The notes under the pieces were generated by a model. The model ran no database searches, had not been told where the DNA came from, and saw only the letters and a list, made by a program, of their open reading frames with translations. Positions 11,714 to 21,805 of a DNA stretch of 64,000 nucleotides are shown one piece after another (positions within the stretch are counted from its first letter, which is position 1; each line of letters starts with the position of its first letter). The translations under genes were made by a program, and so were the position numbers. The DNA lies in contig NC_088910.1 in the NCBI RefSeq assembly GCF_963576675.1, positions 110,140,807 to 110,204,806 of the forward strand, given 5' to 3'. The stretch is from Euphorbia lathyris (taxonomy: Eukaryota; Streptophyta; Magnoliopsida; Malpighiales; Euphorbiaceae).

Positions 11714-12309
11714 GTCTAACACCGGGACTCGTGAATTAGTCTCCTCCTCCTCCTAGTGTTCCATTGAGCAAATTAGCGAAGCTGTTCGCCTACTCAACTT
11801 GAGTAAAGAAGAAATGGATACTGACCAAGTCAAGACTAATGAGATACTGCAGTATTCTCAAGCCATCCTTAACCATGTCCGCTATACAAATGCCCAACGT
11901 CAGTTCTATGATTCGGCTCTGCTCAAAATGTACCATCAATCATATGCCAAGCTGACAGAATCCATCAGAATCCATCACTTGGACCGGGAAGTCGAAGGAG
12001 TATCTACTAAGCATGCTAAGTGCTAATATTAGGATCCCTGCTGCCACGATGGACGATGGCATGGCTGTCTTCGACGGTCTTCAGGAGAGTACGAGTCAAC
12101 TCCGAGCATACTCTGCAAAACTCACTCGTGCTGCTCTCCGCGAGACATTTCTTCCCCCTTCATCTGATGCTGGCAAAACGGGGGAGAAAGAACAAGCTGA
12201 TGGAACTCAGCAAATGGGGGAAGCATCCGGAAGTCAGCAACAAAGAACCGCCAAAGGGAAAGGCAAAGTAAATCCTGCTCAACAAGCTCAAGTCAACAGG
12301 AAGAAATAG
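11714..12309 (+). pseudogene. C-terminal fragment of SIRE extra ORF (S0)
   Basis: The first segment (about 11730-12026) contains NAQRQFYDSALLKMYHQS, which aligns with NAQRMFYDSALLKLYHQS of the intact ORF at 57658-60564. The second segment (12013-12309) continues the homology in another frame through SGSQQQRTAKGKGK to a lysine-rich end, so there is one frameshift near 12000. The N-terminal three quarters are missing because G1 inserted here. Confidence 0.75.
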
Positions 12310-12891
12310 ATTGGCTAGTTGTAACTTTTGACTTGTAGTTTTATCTGGCGTGTTATGTTTTGTTAATGCTGACCATCTATATATATATATATCCATGCAT
12401 CCTTTATTGAAATTGACATATCTTATGTGATGCTTACTTACTTGTTGTGTTATGTGTTGATCTGTCTTAATTGAACAAACAAACAAAATTAAAATGGAAT
12501 ATACTCAGTACAAATTTGCTTTGATACATCCTTTCATTTGCCTTGATACATGATTAATAAGCTCTGATATAATCCTCCATAAACTCTGATACCTAAACTA
12601 TCCATGTATCAAATTGAGTAAAAATATGTTCTAAAATTTCGAACTCTTCTGAAAGCTGACCTAGGCTCATCTGAATTAGATCTTGGAAGGTCTAGAATTG
12701 AACTTAGTCAGTATAAGCATGTCTTAATTTTACTCAATTAAATCTTAGAAGGTTTAGAGTTAATTTAAGTCAATAGATGCAACCCTTACGGGGGAGTAAC
12801 TTCAGAAGAATGAAAAATAACTCAATCATGGGGAATTTCAAAACCGAGTTCCATTAATTAAATATTTTGTCAACATCAAAATGGGGGAGTT
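12310..12891 (+). other. 3' noncoding region and polypurine tracts of S0
   Basis: There is no gene. Two purine tracts are visible, GGGGGAGT near 12790 and AAAATGGGGGAGTT ending at 12891 directly before the LTR. A second upstream tract is also present in the other two SIRE copies (near 53179 and 60901), in line with the multiple polypurine tracts known for Sireviruses. Confidence 0.65.
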
Positions 12892-14371
12892 TGTTGAAAC
12901 ACCTTTCCACATGATTTTGATTTGACAAAATTATTTAAGTTAATCCATGATTAAGAGGCAATTAAATTTAAGTGCTTTGATTTAATTGTACTAATATGTT
13001 TGTTCAATGTTGAATATAAGTATAAATGAAAACAGAATAAAAAAGTAAGACAGGACGAAGTCAGCATAAGAACACAACACAAAATGAGTGAAGTGCAACT
13101 CAGCATAACAAAAGAAAAGCCATCTTCAGAACAAATATTTAAAGATGAAGCTGATCAAAGAAACTGAGTGAAACGCAACTCAGTATCAAAGAAGAGAAGT
13201 CCTTCTCTAAACTAAAGCTTGCAGACGAAGCTGACCACGGAAGCTGAGTAAGAGTGACTCAGAAACAAAGAACAAAAGCAACATCAATAAAGTCAAGCTG
13301 AGTGTTCGTCAGGATAGCATGAATGATCCGTTTGCTAGAAGACAAGATCCGACAACTGTCTGCACCAATAATAGAAACCTTGGAATTACTCACAGAGTTA
13401 ATTTCGAGATGCATGGGTCAACTGTCCGTTAGCTAAAAGATGAACTGGCACTAGAAGACACACCTGTGGGAAGAAGACAAGCCTGATGCCTGCGAAATTC
13501 AGACGACAGGATTGGCCTGCAAGTCTGGAGCTGACCAGAACAATGTCGCAAGAAAGAGCCGTTTGAATCCAACGGATAATTCCGGATTCAAATTATTGTG
13601 CCTTCAGGTCTCAACTATATAAGGACAAGTTCATGCTTGGATCATTGCCGATTTTCGCCAAGAAAAATACAAGAGAAAAAGAGAAAAGATACAAAGCACA
13701 TTCAAACAAGAATAAGATCTTACACCAAACTTCTATTTCTGTGTAAAAGCTAGATTGATTTTGTAATCATCTAAAGTGTTCTTCATCTAGAAAGAACAAG
13801 TTTGTATCAATTGTAAAATTGAGAGAGTGGTGCTGAGTACTCGGTTTTAAGTACTCAGTGGTAGAGAAATCTAGGTGTTCGGTTATAGCACTTAGTAGGA
13901 GTTGAGTAGACGAATAGAGGAAGGTACTCTTACATATTCAACTGCCTTGTAAACGGTTTGTGCTCTACCTTTAAATAGCTTAGTATTGGATTGAAAAAGC
14001 CTGGAGGGACTCTGGGGACTAGACGTAGGCGGAGAGGCCGAACCAAGATAATTCGTGCTGAGTAATTTCTAACTCTCTCTCAATATATCTATATATGTGT
14101 TTTCTGATTAAATTACTCAGGATATAAATTGCAAAGCTGACACTGAGTAATCTTGGTGCTGAGTTGGAAGCTGACCTAAAGTGTTAATTCCCAACTCACA
14201 AGTAAAACAGTTCTAGTCAACATCTGACTAAAGCTGTTTTACATTTCTCGGCCGTGCTGACCTGAACTAAGTTAAGTAACTTAGAGAATTAATTAAGTCA
14301 GCAATATTTAACGAAAAAGTTACATTAGTTCCTAACCCCCCCCCCTTGGAACTAATCACATGGGACCAACA
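12892..14371 (+). mobile_element. LTR of SIRE element S0
   Basis: The LTR starts TGTTGAAACACC and ends ACCAACA, giving TGTTG/CAACA terminal inverted repeats, 1480 bp. TATATAAGG near 13615 is the likely TATA box. It is homologous to the LTRs at 42919, 53270 and 60992 but clearly more diverged. It carries the family words GCTGAGT, ACTCAG and GCTGACC many times. Confidence 0.85.
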
Positions 14372-15751
14372 CCAGTGAACCCATCCGGTCCCGGGGCTCT
14401 GTTTTTATACATAGAGAAAACCACCATGCGAATCTCGTCTGTATCAGGGCAGCGAACCAAATCCGTGTTTTCATTCTCAGTGACAAGGTTTGGAATTACA
14501 TCAAAGACTTCCTCAAAAGTACTTGTCACGATGGCTTCGTTATGGAATAGAGCGGCATAGTAAGCTTCAACATGAGAAGAAATGCGATGACAGTCAAAGA
14601 TTGTCTCCCCGTCAACCTGCAAAGCATAGATTCCGCTAGAGGATTTATGGATTGATGCAATATGATGAAAGAATGAGGAGTTTCTGTCACCATCCCTTAA
14701 CCAATTTACCCTGCTTCTATCTTTAAGATATGCGTCTTTCTGAAGCAAGGCTAAATCTAGACACGAGTGAGCCTCCAATTCACACTTGCGCATATCTTCT
14801 GAATATCCATGGAGAGAGTTATCAGATTGAAGCTGAGTCAGCATGCTGTTTGCCTCAGAGATTGCAGCATCCAGGTCCCCGAACACCTCTCGATTCCATT
14901 AGCGTAACACGGGCCTGAGCTGTTTCAGTTTCTCACCAAGGAGCTGCATAGGCGGAAGTCACTGATGTTGTCCTTTTTAGAAGTTCAGAATGACCTCTCT
15001 GAGACCCGGATGGCCAAGCCACATAGATTGGAAACGAAACTGAGCTGCCATTTTTAGAGAGCCGCTGCATTTTAAAAGGATCGGACTGTGATCAGATTGA
15101 TGTCTTGCCAAGGAAGTACAGCTAAAATCATCCCAAAACTTAGCAAATTCAGAAGAAAAAACTTCCCTGTCAAGTCTGCTTTCAACTCTCGAAGTTCTGC
15201 TTCTATCGTTGCTCTAGGTAAAATACAAACGCGAAACAGCTCCTTCTATAAGATCCCCTGCATCCAAAAATTGGTGGAACTCCCGACAGGGACGACCAGC
15301 CGGTGCCTTACCCGTTTTCTCATGAGACCCAAGGACTGAGTTCAAATCACCCAAAATAGTCCATCGACCCTGCAACAGATTTAATCAATCCAGAATACTA
15401 TCAAACATGGCGTATATTAGCCCACACACTATCGTAAACAAAACAAAGATAATTGGAGCCCCCAAAACTCTGCAGATTAATCAAAACATACTATTCATAC
15501 TGGTAATAGACCATGACTAAATTTAAGAATTTTGAATTAACAAAAATCCAGAGAGACGAATTATCTTTTATATTCATGGCAACTAAGTGCAAGCCCAAAC
15601 GTGACCAAAAAGCAGATTGTATCGCATCCAAGGCAACCATAGGTTCAGCCAGGCAGAGGAGATTCGATTTATGTAAATAACATAAATTTTGTAGATGTCG
15701 CTAGATATCCCGGTTGAGAATACCCCTACAATTCCAATATTGGACATTCAT
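14372..15751 (-). pseudogene. LINE ORF2: endonuclease and start of reverse transcriptase
   Basis: The minus-strand ATG at 15749-15751 starts MNVQYWNCRG, the typical beginning of an L1-type apurinic endonuclease, followed by a stop after about 16 codons and further decay. Nearer the left end a 176-codon open stretch (14886-14356) contains WLRDGDRNSSFFH and then APGPDGFTG, the conserved start of the LINE reverse transcriptase, about 450 codons from the ATG as expected. The frame is cut at 14372 by SIRE element S0; the rest of the transcriptase is not in the window. It would encode the nuclease and polymerase for target-primed insertion, but it is dead here. Confidence 0.8.
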
Positions 15752-16261
15752 TTAAATCTGATTGGTAGTTTACCTGTTCGACGTGGTCGGGATGTGTCTT
15801 TTTCTGGGCGCTTCTCCTTTTGCATGTTGCTTTTCGATTGAACCTTTTGCCAAACCTCCTCGCCTTCTTCCTCATCTACAATGTCGGCCATGGCATATTC
15901 CCCTGTTGTGGAGAAAGCAAAGTGGAATTAGGGACCGCACCATGGTTCAGTGAGTTATCATTATGAAATGAGGGCCCTATAGTAGTAACCTCCCCTTGTA
16001 GCATTAAGTTATCATTTCCAAGGGATGGCGGTCGTTCTGGCATCTCCTCACATTCACTGCCAAGTCCATGTGGGCTATTTGGGAGATTGAAATCAACCTG
16101 GTTTGCATCCTTAATCTGAGTATCAGAGATAATATGCTAGAAGGCTCGAGATACTGGAACAACCGAGCGAATAGCTCTCTGTTTCTTATCAATTTCTTTA
16201 GTTATTTTCGCTTCTTTTCTTCCATCCACCATAGTCGGTTTCCGATTGTGCTTACAGTCAT
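15752..16261 (-). pseudogene. LINE ORF1, 3' part
   Basis: This is the continuation of the LINE ORF1 whose 5' part is at 38031-38831. Read across the T2 insertion site, the target sequence restores GHMAYDC, the second half of a zinc knuckle, followed by a basic, low-complexity tail that decays before the ORF2 ATG. Only fragments stay open. Confidence 0.6.
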
Positions 16262-16266
16262 AGGCC
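16262..16266. repeat. Target-site duplication of T2 (AGGCC), left copy
   Basis: AGGCC immediately before the LTR start TGATAAC at 16267 matches AGGCC at 38026-38030 after the right LTR end GTTATCA. This fixes both borders of T2. Confidence 0.9.
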
Positions 16267-16772
16267 TGATAACATTGAGATATTATTTACGGGACTGAAA
16301 GGGATATTAACCAAAACGACCGTGTATCCAGGCGATCGGGAAAGCTATGGACTATCAAGCAAGCTACCAAAGTGGCGGATCATATAGATTCATCCACACG
16401 CTATCCGTAGTAAAACCTATGGGAGACCCGCCATCATGCCTCGATCCGCCCCCTGAACGGCTGAGCCGATTCCCGACAAAGGCACTAATAACCCATTAAT
16501 GAGCTAACGGTCATACTTGAATAAGATCAGTAACCACCATTAATGAGGCATTAATGGAGACTTTTTAGTTACCAAGAGTTACAACTACATGACTATAAAT
16601 AGCTTGCATCCCAAGCTATTGAGGTACACATTCACACTCTCCTTAACCCTACTTTGTCATTACCGTTTATTCTATTACTATATACTGACTTTGGCATCGG
16701 AGCTTCCCCCCGCCGATCCCAATGGCCCCCCGTAGGGAAGGATTCCGATCAAGAGTTCACCACCCGTTATCA
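16267..16772 (+). mobile_element. 5' LTR of T2
   Basis: 506 bp, starting TGATAAC and ending GTTATCA (7-base inverted termini). TATAAAT at 16594-16600 is the probable TATA box. The first 30 or so bases are missing from the right LTR. Words of the GGCGGA/TCCGCC type occur several times (for example near 16374 and 16446). Confidence 0.9.
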
Positions 16773-16774
16773 AT

Positions 16775-16790
16775 TGGTGCGGTGAGCGTG
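16775..16790 (+). promoter_or_regulatory. Primer binding site of T2
   Basis: TGGTGCGGTGAGCG begins two bases after the LTR. T3 has the same site with one change (TGGTGCGGTGAACG). It starts TGG as expected for a tRNA 3' end; I do not assign the tRNA. Confidence 0.6.
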
Positions 16791-16831
16791 GAAGTTCTAA
16801 TCCAAAAAGGACTTAGTTCACAATCACAAAC

Positions 16832-18760
16832 ATGGAAAGTGGAGGGTCTAACCCCTCAACCGGAACCACAACACCATCAGTGCCGCCTTCAGTTAATCGC
16901 CAGACAAGTGCCAGCCGTGTTGATCCTGATCAGCCAATTATGGAGGGACGATTAAGGGCCTATTTGGAGAACCATGATGTAGGCGGACCCACAACAGGAA
17001 CCATTCCCCCTCTGAACCGCCGTCCGCCAAGACCGACCACATCCCAATGGCAAGCTGCATTTTATAGAACGGGAGCCTTTCGTGATTCGGCGTACTTGCT
17101 CTCTTAACCCACAGATTCAATGGTCGTTAATCCAGAGATCGCAAATGATATACCAATAAACAGAAGGTTATTTTTGGACATACCAGAGGGAAGGCGAAGG
17201 AATGATCAAGCTCCCCCAAGGCAAACAGCAAACCCAGGAATCACTATTGGCGAACGACGAGTCCCTCCGGTGCAAACTGGACCGCAAGTGGGTCAGGAAC
17301 AAATTAATGAGGTTGCAGATCATGAGCACCCAGAAGGAGGACGTGATGATCGTAGACATAGAAGGCGAACCAGATCACGTGAGAGAAGACGATCCAAATA
17401 ACGTTTTCATCACAGACGTCGAGCTAGGTCACCCTGACACGGAAGATCACCTCCACCTCTTGGACGGAGGGAGGATGGACGCCAAGCTGGTTCACCTCGC
17501 CAGGTTATACCCCTGCCATCACCAGATCAAGGAGGAGGTGGATGGTCCCCACCAAAAGGGCGTGGCAGAGGTGGAGGAAGGTCACCATCGGATCCCTCAT
17601 CGGAATCCAGCTCCTCCTCCTCACAGCGGAGTAGATCTCACAGTAGGAGACGCCCGAGAAGGAATCGAGGCTCAATGGCTGATCAGATTGGGGAGGAAAT
17701 ACGTAGGCAGAATGAGGAGAATGCAAGGCACAATCCTTTCGCCAACCGAGAATCTCCCTTCACAAGGCGGATCGAAGATGAAGAAACTGATAGGCACTTC
17801 AAGATCCCAAATATACCAGGCTATTCTAGGGAGGATAATCCTGAGGCTCATGCAAGGAAGTATCACATGTTGCTTGGACTTAACCGTGCCAGTGAAGCAG
17901 TGTTGTGCCGGATGTTCATTACCATGCTAAAAGGACCGGCGTATGATTGGTTTCAATCTCTTCCGCCAGGATCGATAGATAGCTGGGATCAACTGAGCAG
18001 AGAATTTTGCACGAAGTTCGCAGGAAGCATCCCACCAATGGTTAAATCATGAAAACTCTTCGAGCTGAAGCAGAAGGAAAATGAGTCTCTAAGAGATTAT
18101 GTCAATAAATTCAACAAGTTATGTATTCACGTGGTAGATGTGGACGTTTCCACAACCGTGGAAGTAGTGATAAAAAATACAACCTGTAAAAGCTTGCAGG
18201 TGGATCTAATCAGAAACAAACAAAAAACTATAGCTGAGTTGATGGAAAGATGTAAGGATTTCATGGAAGTCGATGATATCCGAAGAGAATCTGCTTCTCC
18301 TCCCAAAAGAGGGAAAGGCGAATCTCGAAAGCGGGATAAGGAAAAAGAAAGGCTCCCCGAATCAACCTCCAGAAGTAGGCAGAGAGGCTCTAGGAATAAA
18401 TCAGCATATACGCCTTCATTTATGCCCTTAAACGCTTCCAAAAGTGAAGTGCTGATGTGGATAGAAAATTGCCAACACACACAGAGCATTTCATACCCCG
18501 AACCAAAAGGGGGGGGGAGTATACCAATACAGGGAGAAACCCCAAAAATTATTGCAAATATCACAGGAGGAATGGCTATGAAACAGATGCATGCTGGGAG
18601 CTGGCCAGGGAAATTGAAAGGCTTATTAAGAGAGGAAAACTGGACAGGTTCATCCAGAGTGACAAGAAAGGAGATGGTGATAAACCAAGAGATGATCCAA
18701 AGAAGAAGGCTAAGGGAGTCATTAACATCATCGCTGGCGGACTAGGGTATTAGCCTACAG
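16832..18760 (+). pseudogene. T2 Gag (capsid-like domain and zinc knuckle), broken
   Basis: Gag begins at the ATG 16832, 60 bases after the LTR, matching the T3 start. One frame runs from there with stops at 17105, 17399 and 18050. It covers a low-complexity arginine/serine-rich part and the retrotransposon Gag domain (NIPGYSREDNPEAHARKYH to GPAYDWFQSLPPGSIDSWDQ, about 17808-18000), then TPSFMPLNASKSEVLMWIEN at 18410-18469. The zinc knuckle CKYHRRNGYETDAC (about 18556-18597) and all of pol lie in the -1 frame, entered between about 18448 and 18481. T3 shows the same -1 step at the same place. Gag would package the element RNA in cytoplasmic particles. Confidence 0.8.
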
Positions 18761-20820
18761 TAAAAAAGGCGAGAACTACCGCTCTGGACAGAGCATCACT
18801 CAATCGCCCATTTGCAGATATTGGTCCAGCGATCCCTCCACATGCAGATGCTCTCGTCATCACCATGATGGTGGAAGGATGGGAAATGAAGCGAGTGATG
18901 ATTGACACTGGCAGTTCATGCAACGTCATCACTAGAGGAGCGTTCGCCAAGCTTAAGGTTGATCCTATCCAGATAGAGACCACCATCGTAGACATCCTAG
19001 GGGTAACATGCCACACAATCCAAACAAAGGGGCAAGTGACGCTGGAATGTGACTTAGCAGATGAGGATCAGGCCTGGATGGGAGATCTGGAATTCTCCAT
19101 CATGGATGGTCAATTGGCATATAACATCATCTTGGGGCGACCATTTATCTCAGAGGTGGCGGCTCTCATATCGATACGCCATTTGACGATGTACATCCCT
19201 ACAGTCAAGGGAGGAGTAATGATCAAGGGGAATCAGAAAGTTGCTCAAGAGACATACTCGGCATCCTTATCGATTCGCCCACAGTCTAAGCATGATGAAG
19301 AGGATGAGCTTGTTACAATGGCCCTTGGAGATACAAAAATGTTCCTCATTGTGGATGGAAAACAAGTGCGGATCACCAAAGGGTTGAGAGCTGAGATTAA
19401 GGATGGTGTTACGAAGGTCCTCCTCGAGTCAAAGGACGTGTTCGCATGGAAGGATGAGATCCTCACAGGGGTCAGTCCAGATGTGATCACTCATAAACTC
19501 AATATCGCCGAAGATGCGGTCCCTATAGCTCAGAAGAGAAGGAATCATGGTCCAGAGAGACAGAAAGTGATAGAGGAGGAGATATCTAAGCTGAAAAAGG
19601 AAAACGCCATCGAGGAAGTTATTTATACGCAATGGTTGGCGAACGTGGTCCTAGTTAAGAAGGAAGGTAGATCATACCGCATGTGTATTGATTTCACGGA
19701 CCTTAATAAGGCTTGTCCCAAAGACAACTACCCTTTGCCTTGCATCGATATTCTAGTCAATGGGACTGCAGGACACGCCATATATTCCTTCACAAATGTG
19801 AAGTCGAGCTATCATCAGATCCCTATGGAGCCCTCGGACAGAATCAAAACTTCCTTTGTAACTCACTAGGCGACCTATTGCTTTAAGGTCATGCCTTTTG
19901 GGCTCAAGAATGCTGGAGCTACTTACCAGCGGATGATGAACAAGATATTTGAAGGAAGAAAGGGTGATAACTTCTCAGTTTACGTGGATGACATGATCAT
20001 TAAAAGCACCACCATGGAGAGGCATGCAAAGGATATAAGAGAGGTCTTAGGAGTCCTTCGCCATTACAACATTAAGCTAAACCCGGAGAAGTGCACTTTC
20101 GGGGCAACCTATGGAAAGTTCCTAGGATATATGATCAGCCATAAGGGAGTAGGTCCTAATCCAGATAAAATCAAAGCTGTACTAGACATGAAGGCTCCAC
20201 AAAATGTTAGAGAGGTGCAACGCCTCAACAGGCGGATCATAGCACTTGGCCGATTCATCTCATGATCTGCTCGTAGATGCCAACCTTTCTATGAAGTGAT
20301 CAAAAAACAGAAAGCGTTCGAGTAGAATGAAGATTGTAAGCAAGCCTTTGAAGGGATCAAGCGCTTCCTCTCAGAACCGCCTTTAATGAGCAGGCCCCTA
20401 GAAGGTGAGAGTCTATACATATATGTTTCTGTCACTGACAAAGCAGTTTGTACTGTTATGATAAGGGAAGAAGATGGCCAACAATATCCAACCTAATATG
20501 TAAGTAAAGTCCTAAAAGATGCCGAAACTCGGTATTCAAGATTGGATAAAATGGCATTAGCTGTGGTCACCACCTCGATTCGCCTTAGACCCTATTTCCA
20601 GGCTCATACAGTCATCGTTCGCACCAACATACCCATGAGGAAGGTATTACAAAGGCCAGAAACTTCAGGAAGGTTGATGGAGTGGGCAATCCGCTTGGGC
20701 GAATTTTACGTTCGTTATGAAGGCAGATCCGCCTTGAAAAGCCAAGTCTTGGTAGACTTTGTGAACAAATTCACTAAAGAGGGCGTGAATCTTCCTAAAC
20801 CAAAAGTGGATGAATGGACG
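18761..20820 (+). pseudogene. T2 Pol, part 1: protease, reverse transcriptase, first RNase H
   Basis: The protease active site MIDTGSSCNVITRGAF lies near 18898-18945. The reverse transcriptase follows with YRMCIDFTDLNKACPKDNYPL, then MPFGLKNAGATYQRMM and the catalytic YVDD at 19981-19992. The first RNase H (KDAETRYSRLDKMALAVV and after) runs to about 20720. In-frame stops are at 19867 (TAG), 20263 (TGA), 20323 (TAG) and 20494 (TAA). The frame stays constant from the Gag zinc knuckle onward. It is cut at 20825 by insertion X, inside the linker leading into the second RNase H. Confidence 0.85.
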
Positions 20821-20983
20821 ATGCATGATGAGTATAATCTAGGTAGAGTGATAATAATAATATGTGATATGAGTGTGCTAAGTGCTATGGTTATGGATGT
20901 GATCTTTCTATGTGCTTTCAAACTCTACTAGACGCTACTACGTTGGGGCAAGTGTACATCGTCGTATCAAGTAATAATCCGGT

Positions 20984-21496
20984 TGATGACTTGAGGAGAA
21001 ATTCTGATCAGCTTCCGTCCCTGTGGGGGCGTCGTTGGGTTCAACGGGGGGAAGCTCCGATGCCAAAGTCAGTAAGGATGAACAAGAGTGCAAACTGAAT
21101 TGACAAAGGGTAAAGATGAATGCGTGTACCTTGATAGCCTGAGACATAGGCTATATATAGTTGTGAAGTTGTAACTCTCAGTAACTAGAAAGTCTCCATC
21201 AATGCCCCATTAATGGCGGTTACTAGTTACCCTTAAGTTGGCAGTTAGCTAATTGATAGCTCATTAATGATCTTTATTGCAAGGTCAGCTCAGCCGTTCT
21301 TATGGCGGACTGAGAGCTGAGGGAGATCCGCCTCACAGGTTCACTAATGGGTTTCCTTTGGCGAGTCCTAGGTTATCCGCCCGTCGGATCTCTTTACTTC
21401 GATACGCCGTGGAACTCCCATACCAGGCTGCCAACACGTGGCATTCTTTGGGCAAATATCCCTTTTGATCCTTGGGATAATATCACGATGTTATCA
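20984..21496 (-). mobile_element. 3' LTR of T3
   Basis: 513 bp; on the minus strand it starts TGATAACATCG at 21496 and ends at 20984. A CTATATATAG box (21151-21160) is the likely TATA element. Eight transitions separate it from the 5' LTR at 30591-31103. Confidence 0.92.
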
Positions 21497-21511
21497 GAAG
21501 CCCCCCCAAAG
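21497..21511 (-). promoter_or_regulatory. Polypurine tract of T3
   Basis: On the minus strand CTTTGGGGGGGCTTC directly precedes the LTR start TGATAAC. T2 has nearly the same tract at 37535-37546. Confidence 0.8.
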
Positions 21512-21805
21512 TTCCTTTAAAGTCCTTTAGGGCTTTTGAGATTCTTTGCGCGCCGTCATGATTACCTGCATTAATGAGCACTCTGTTCGATGCCAATCAT
21601 GGAGTGACACGTGTGGCAAACGCATCACCCAAGGAGAGAGAAAATGCCTTCTTCTCTTTCCCTTTTCTCTTTCTCCCCCATTCGTTCTTCGTCTCCATTT
21701 TCTTTTGCGACTTCTGTGCAGAGCTTCTTCGGAGTTTTTCCAGAATCTTTTAATCTTCTAATCTTCATGTAAGTTCATCTTTCCGTTCTATATATTGTGC
21801 TTTGA

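Larger units (their letters stand above)
11710..14371 (+). mobile_element. 3' end of an old SIRE-type copia element (S0)
   Basis: The fragment holds the C-terminal part of the extra SIRE ORF, a 3' noncoding region with two GGGGGAGT purine tracts, and one LTR (12892-14371). Its 5' part was cut off by insertion of G1 at 11709/11710 and is not in the window. It is clearly related to the SIRE complex at 42919-62398 but diverged, with an LTR about 70 bp longer, so it represents another subfamily. It lies in the reverse transcriptase of a LINE; CCAGT at 14372-14376 would be its target duplication. Confidence 0.8.

Noticed and set aside
18509..18517. The G-run in Tat Gag as the programmed frameshift site
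   Set aside because: The frame step shared by T2 and T3 lies upstream of it. T2 keeps frame through G9, and only T3's G8 shifts, which looks like a private slip.
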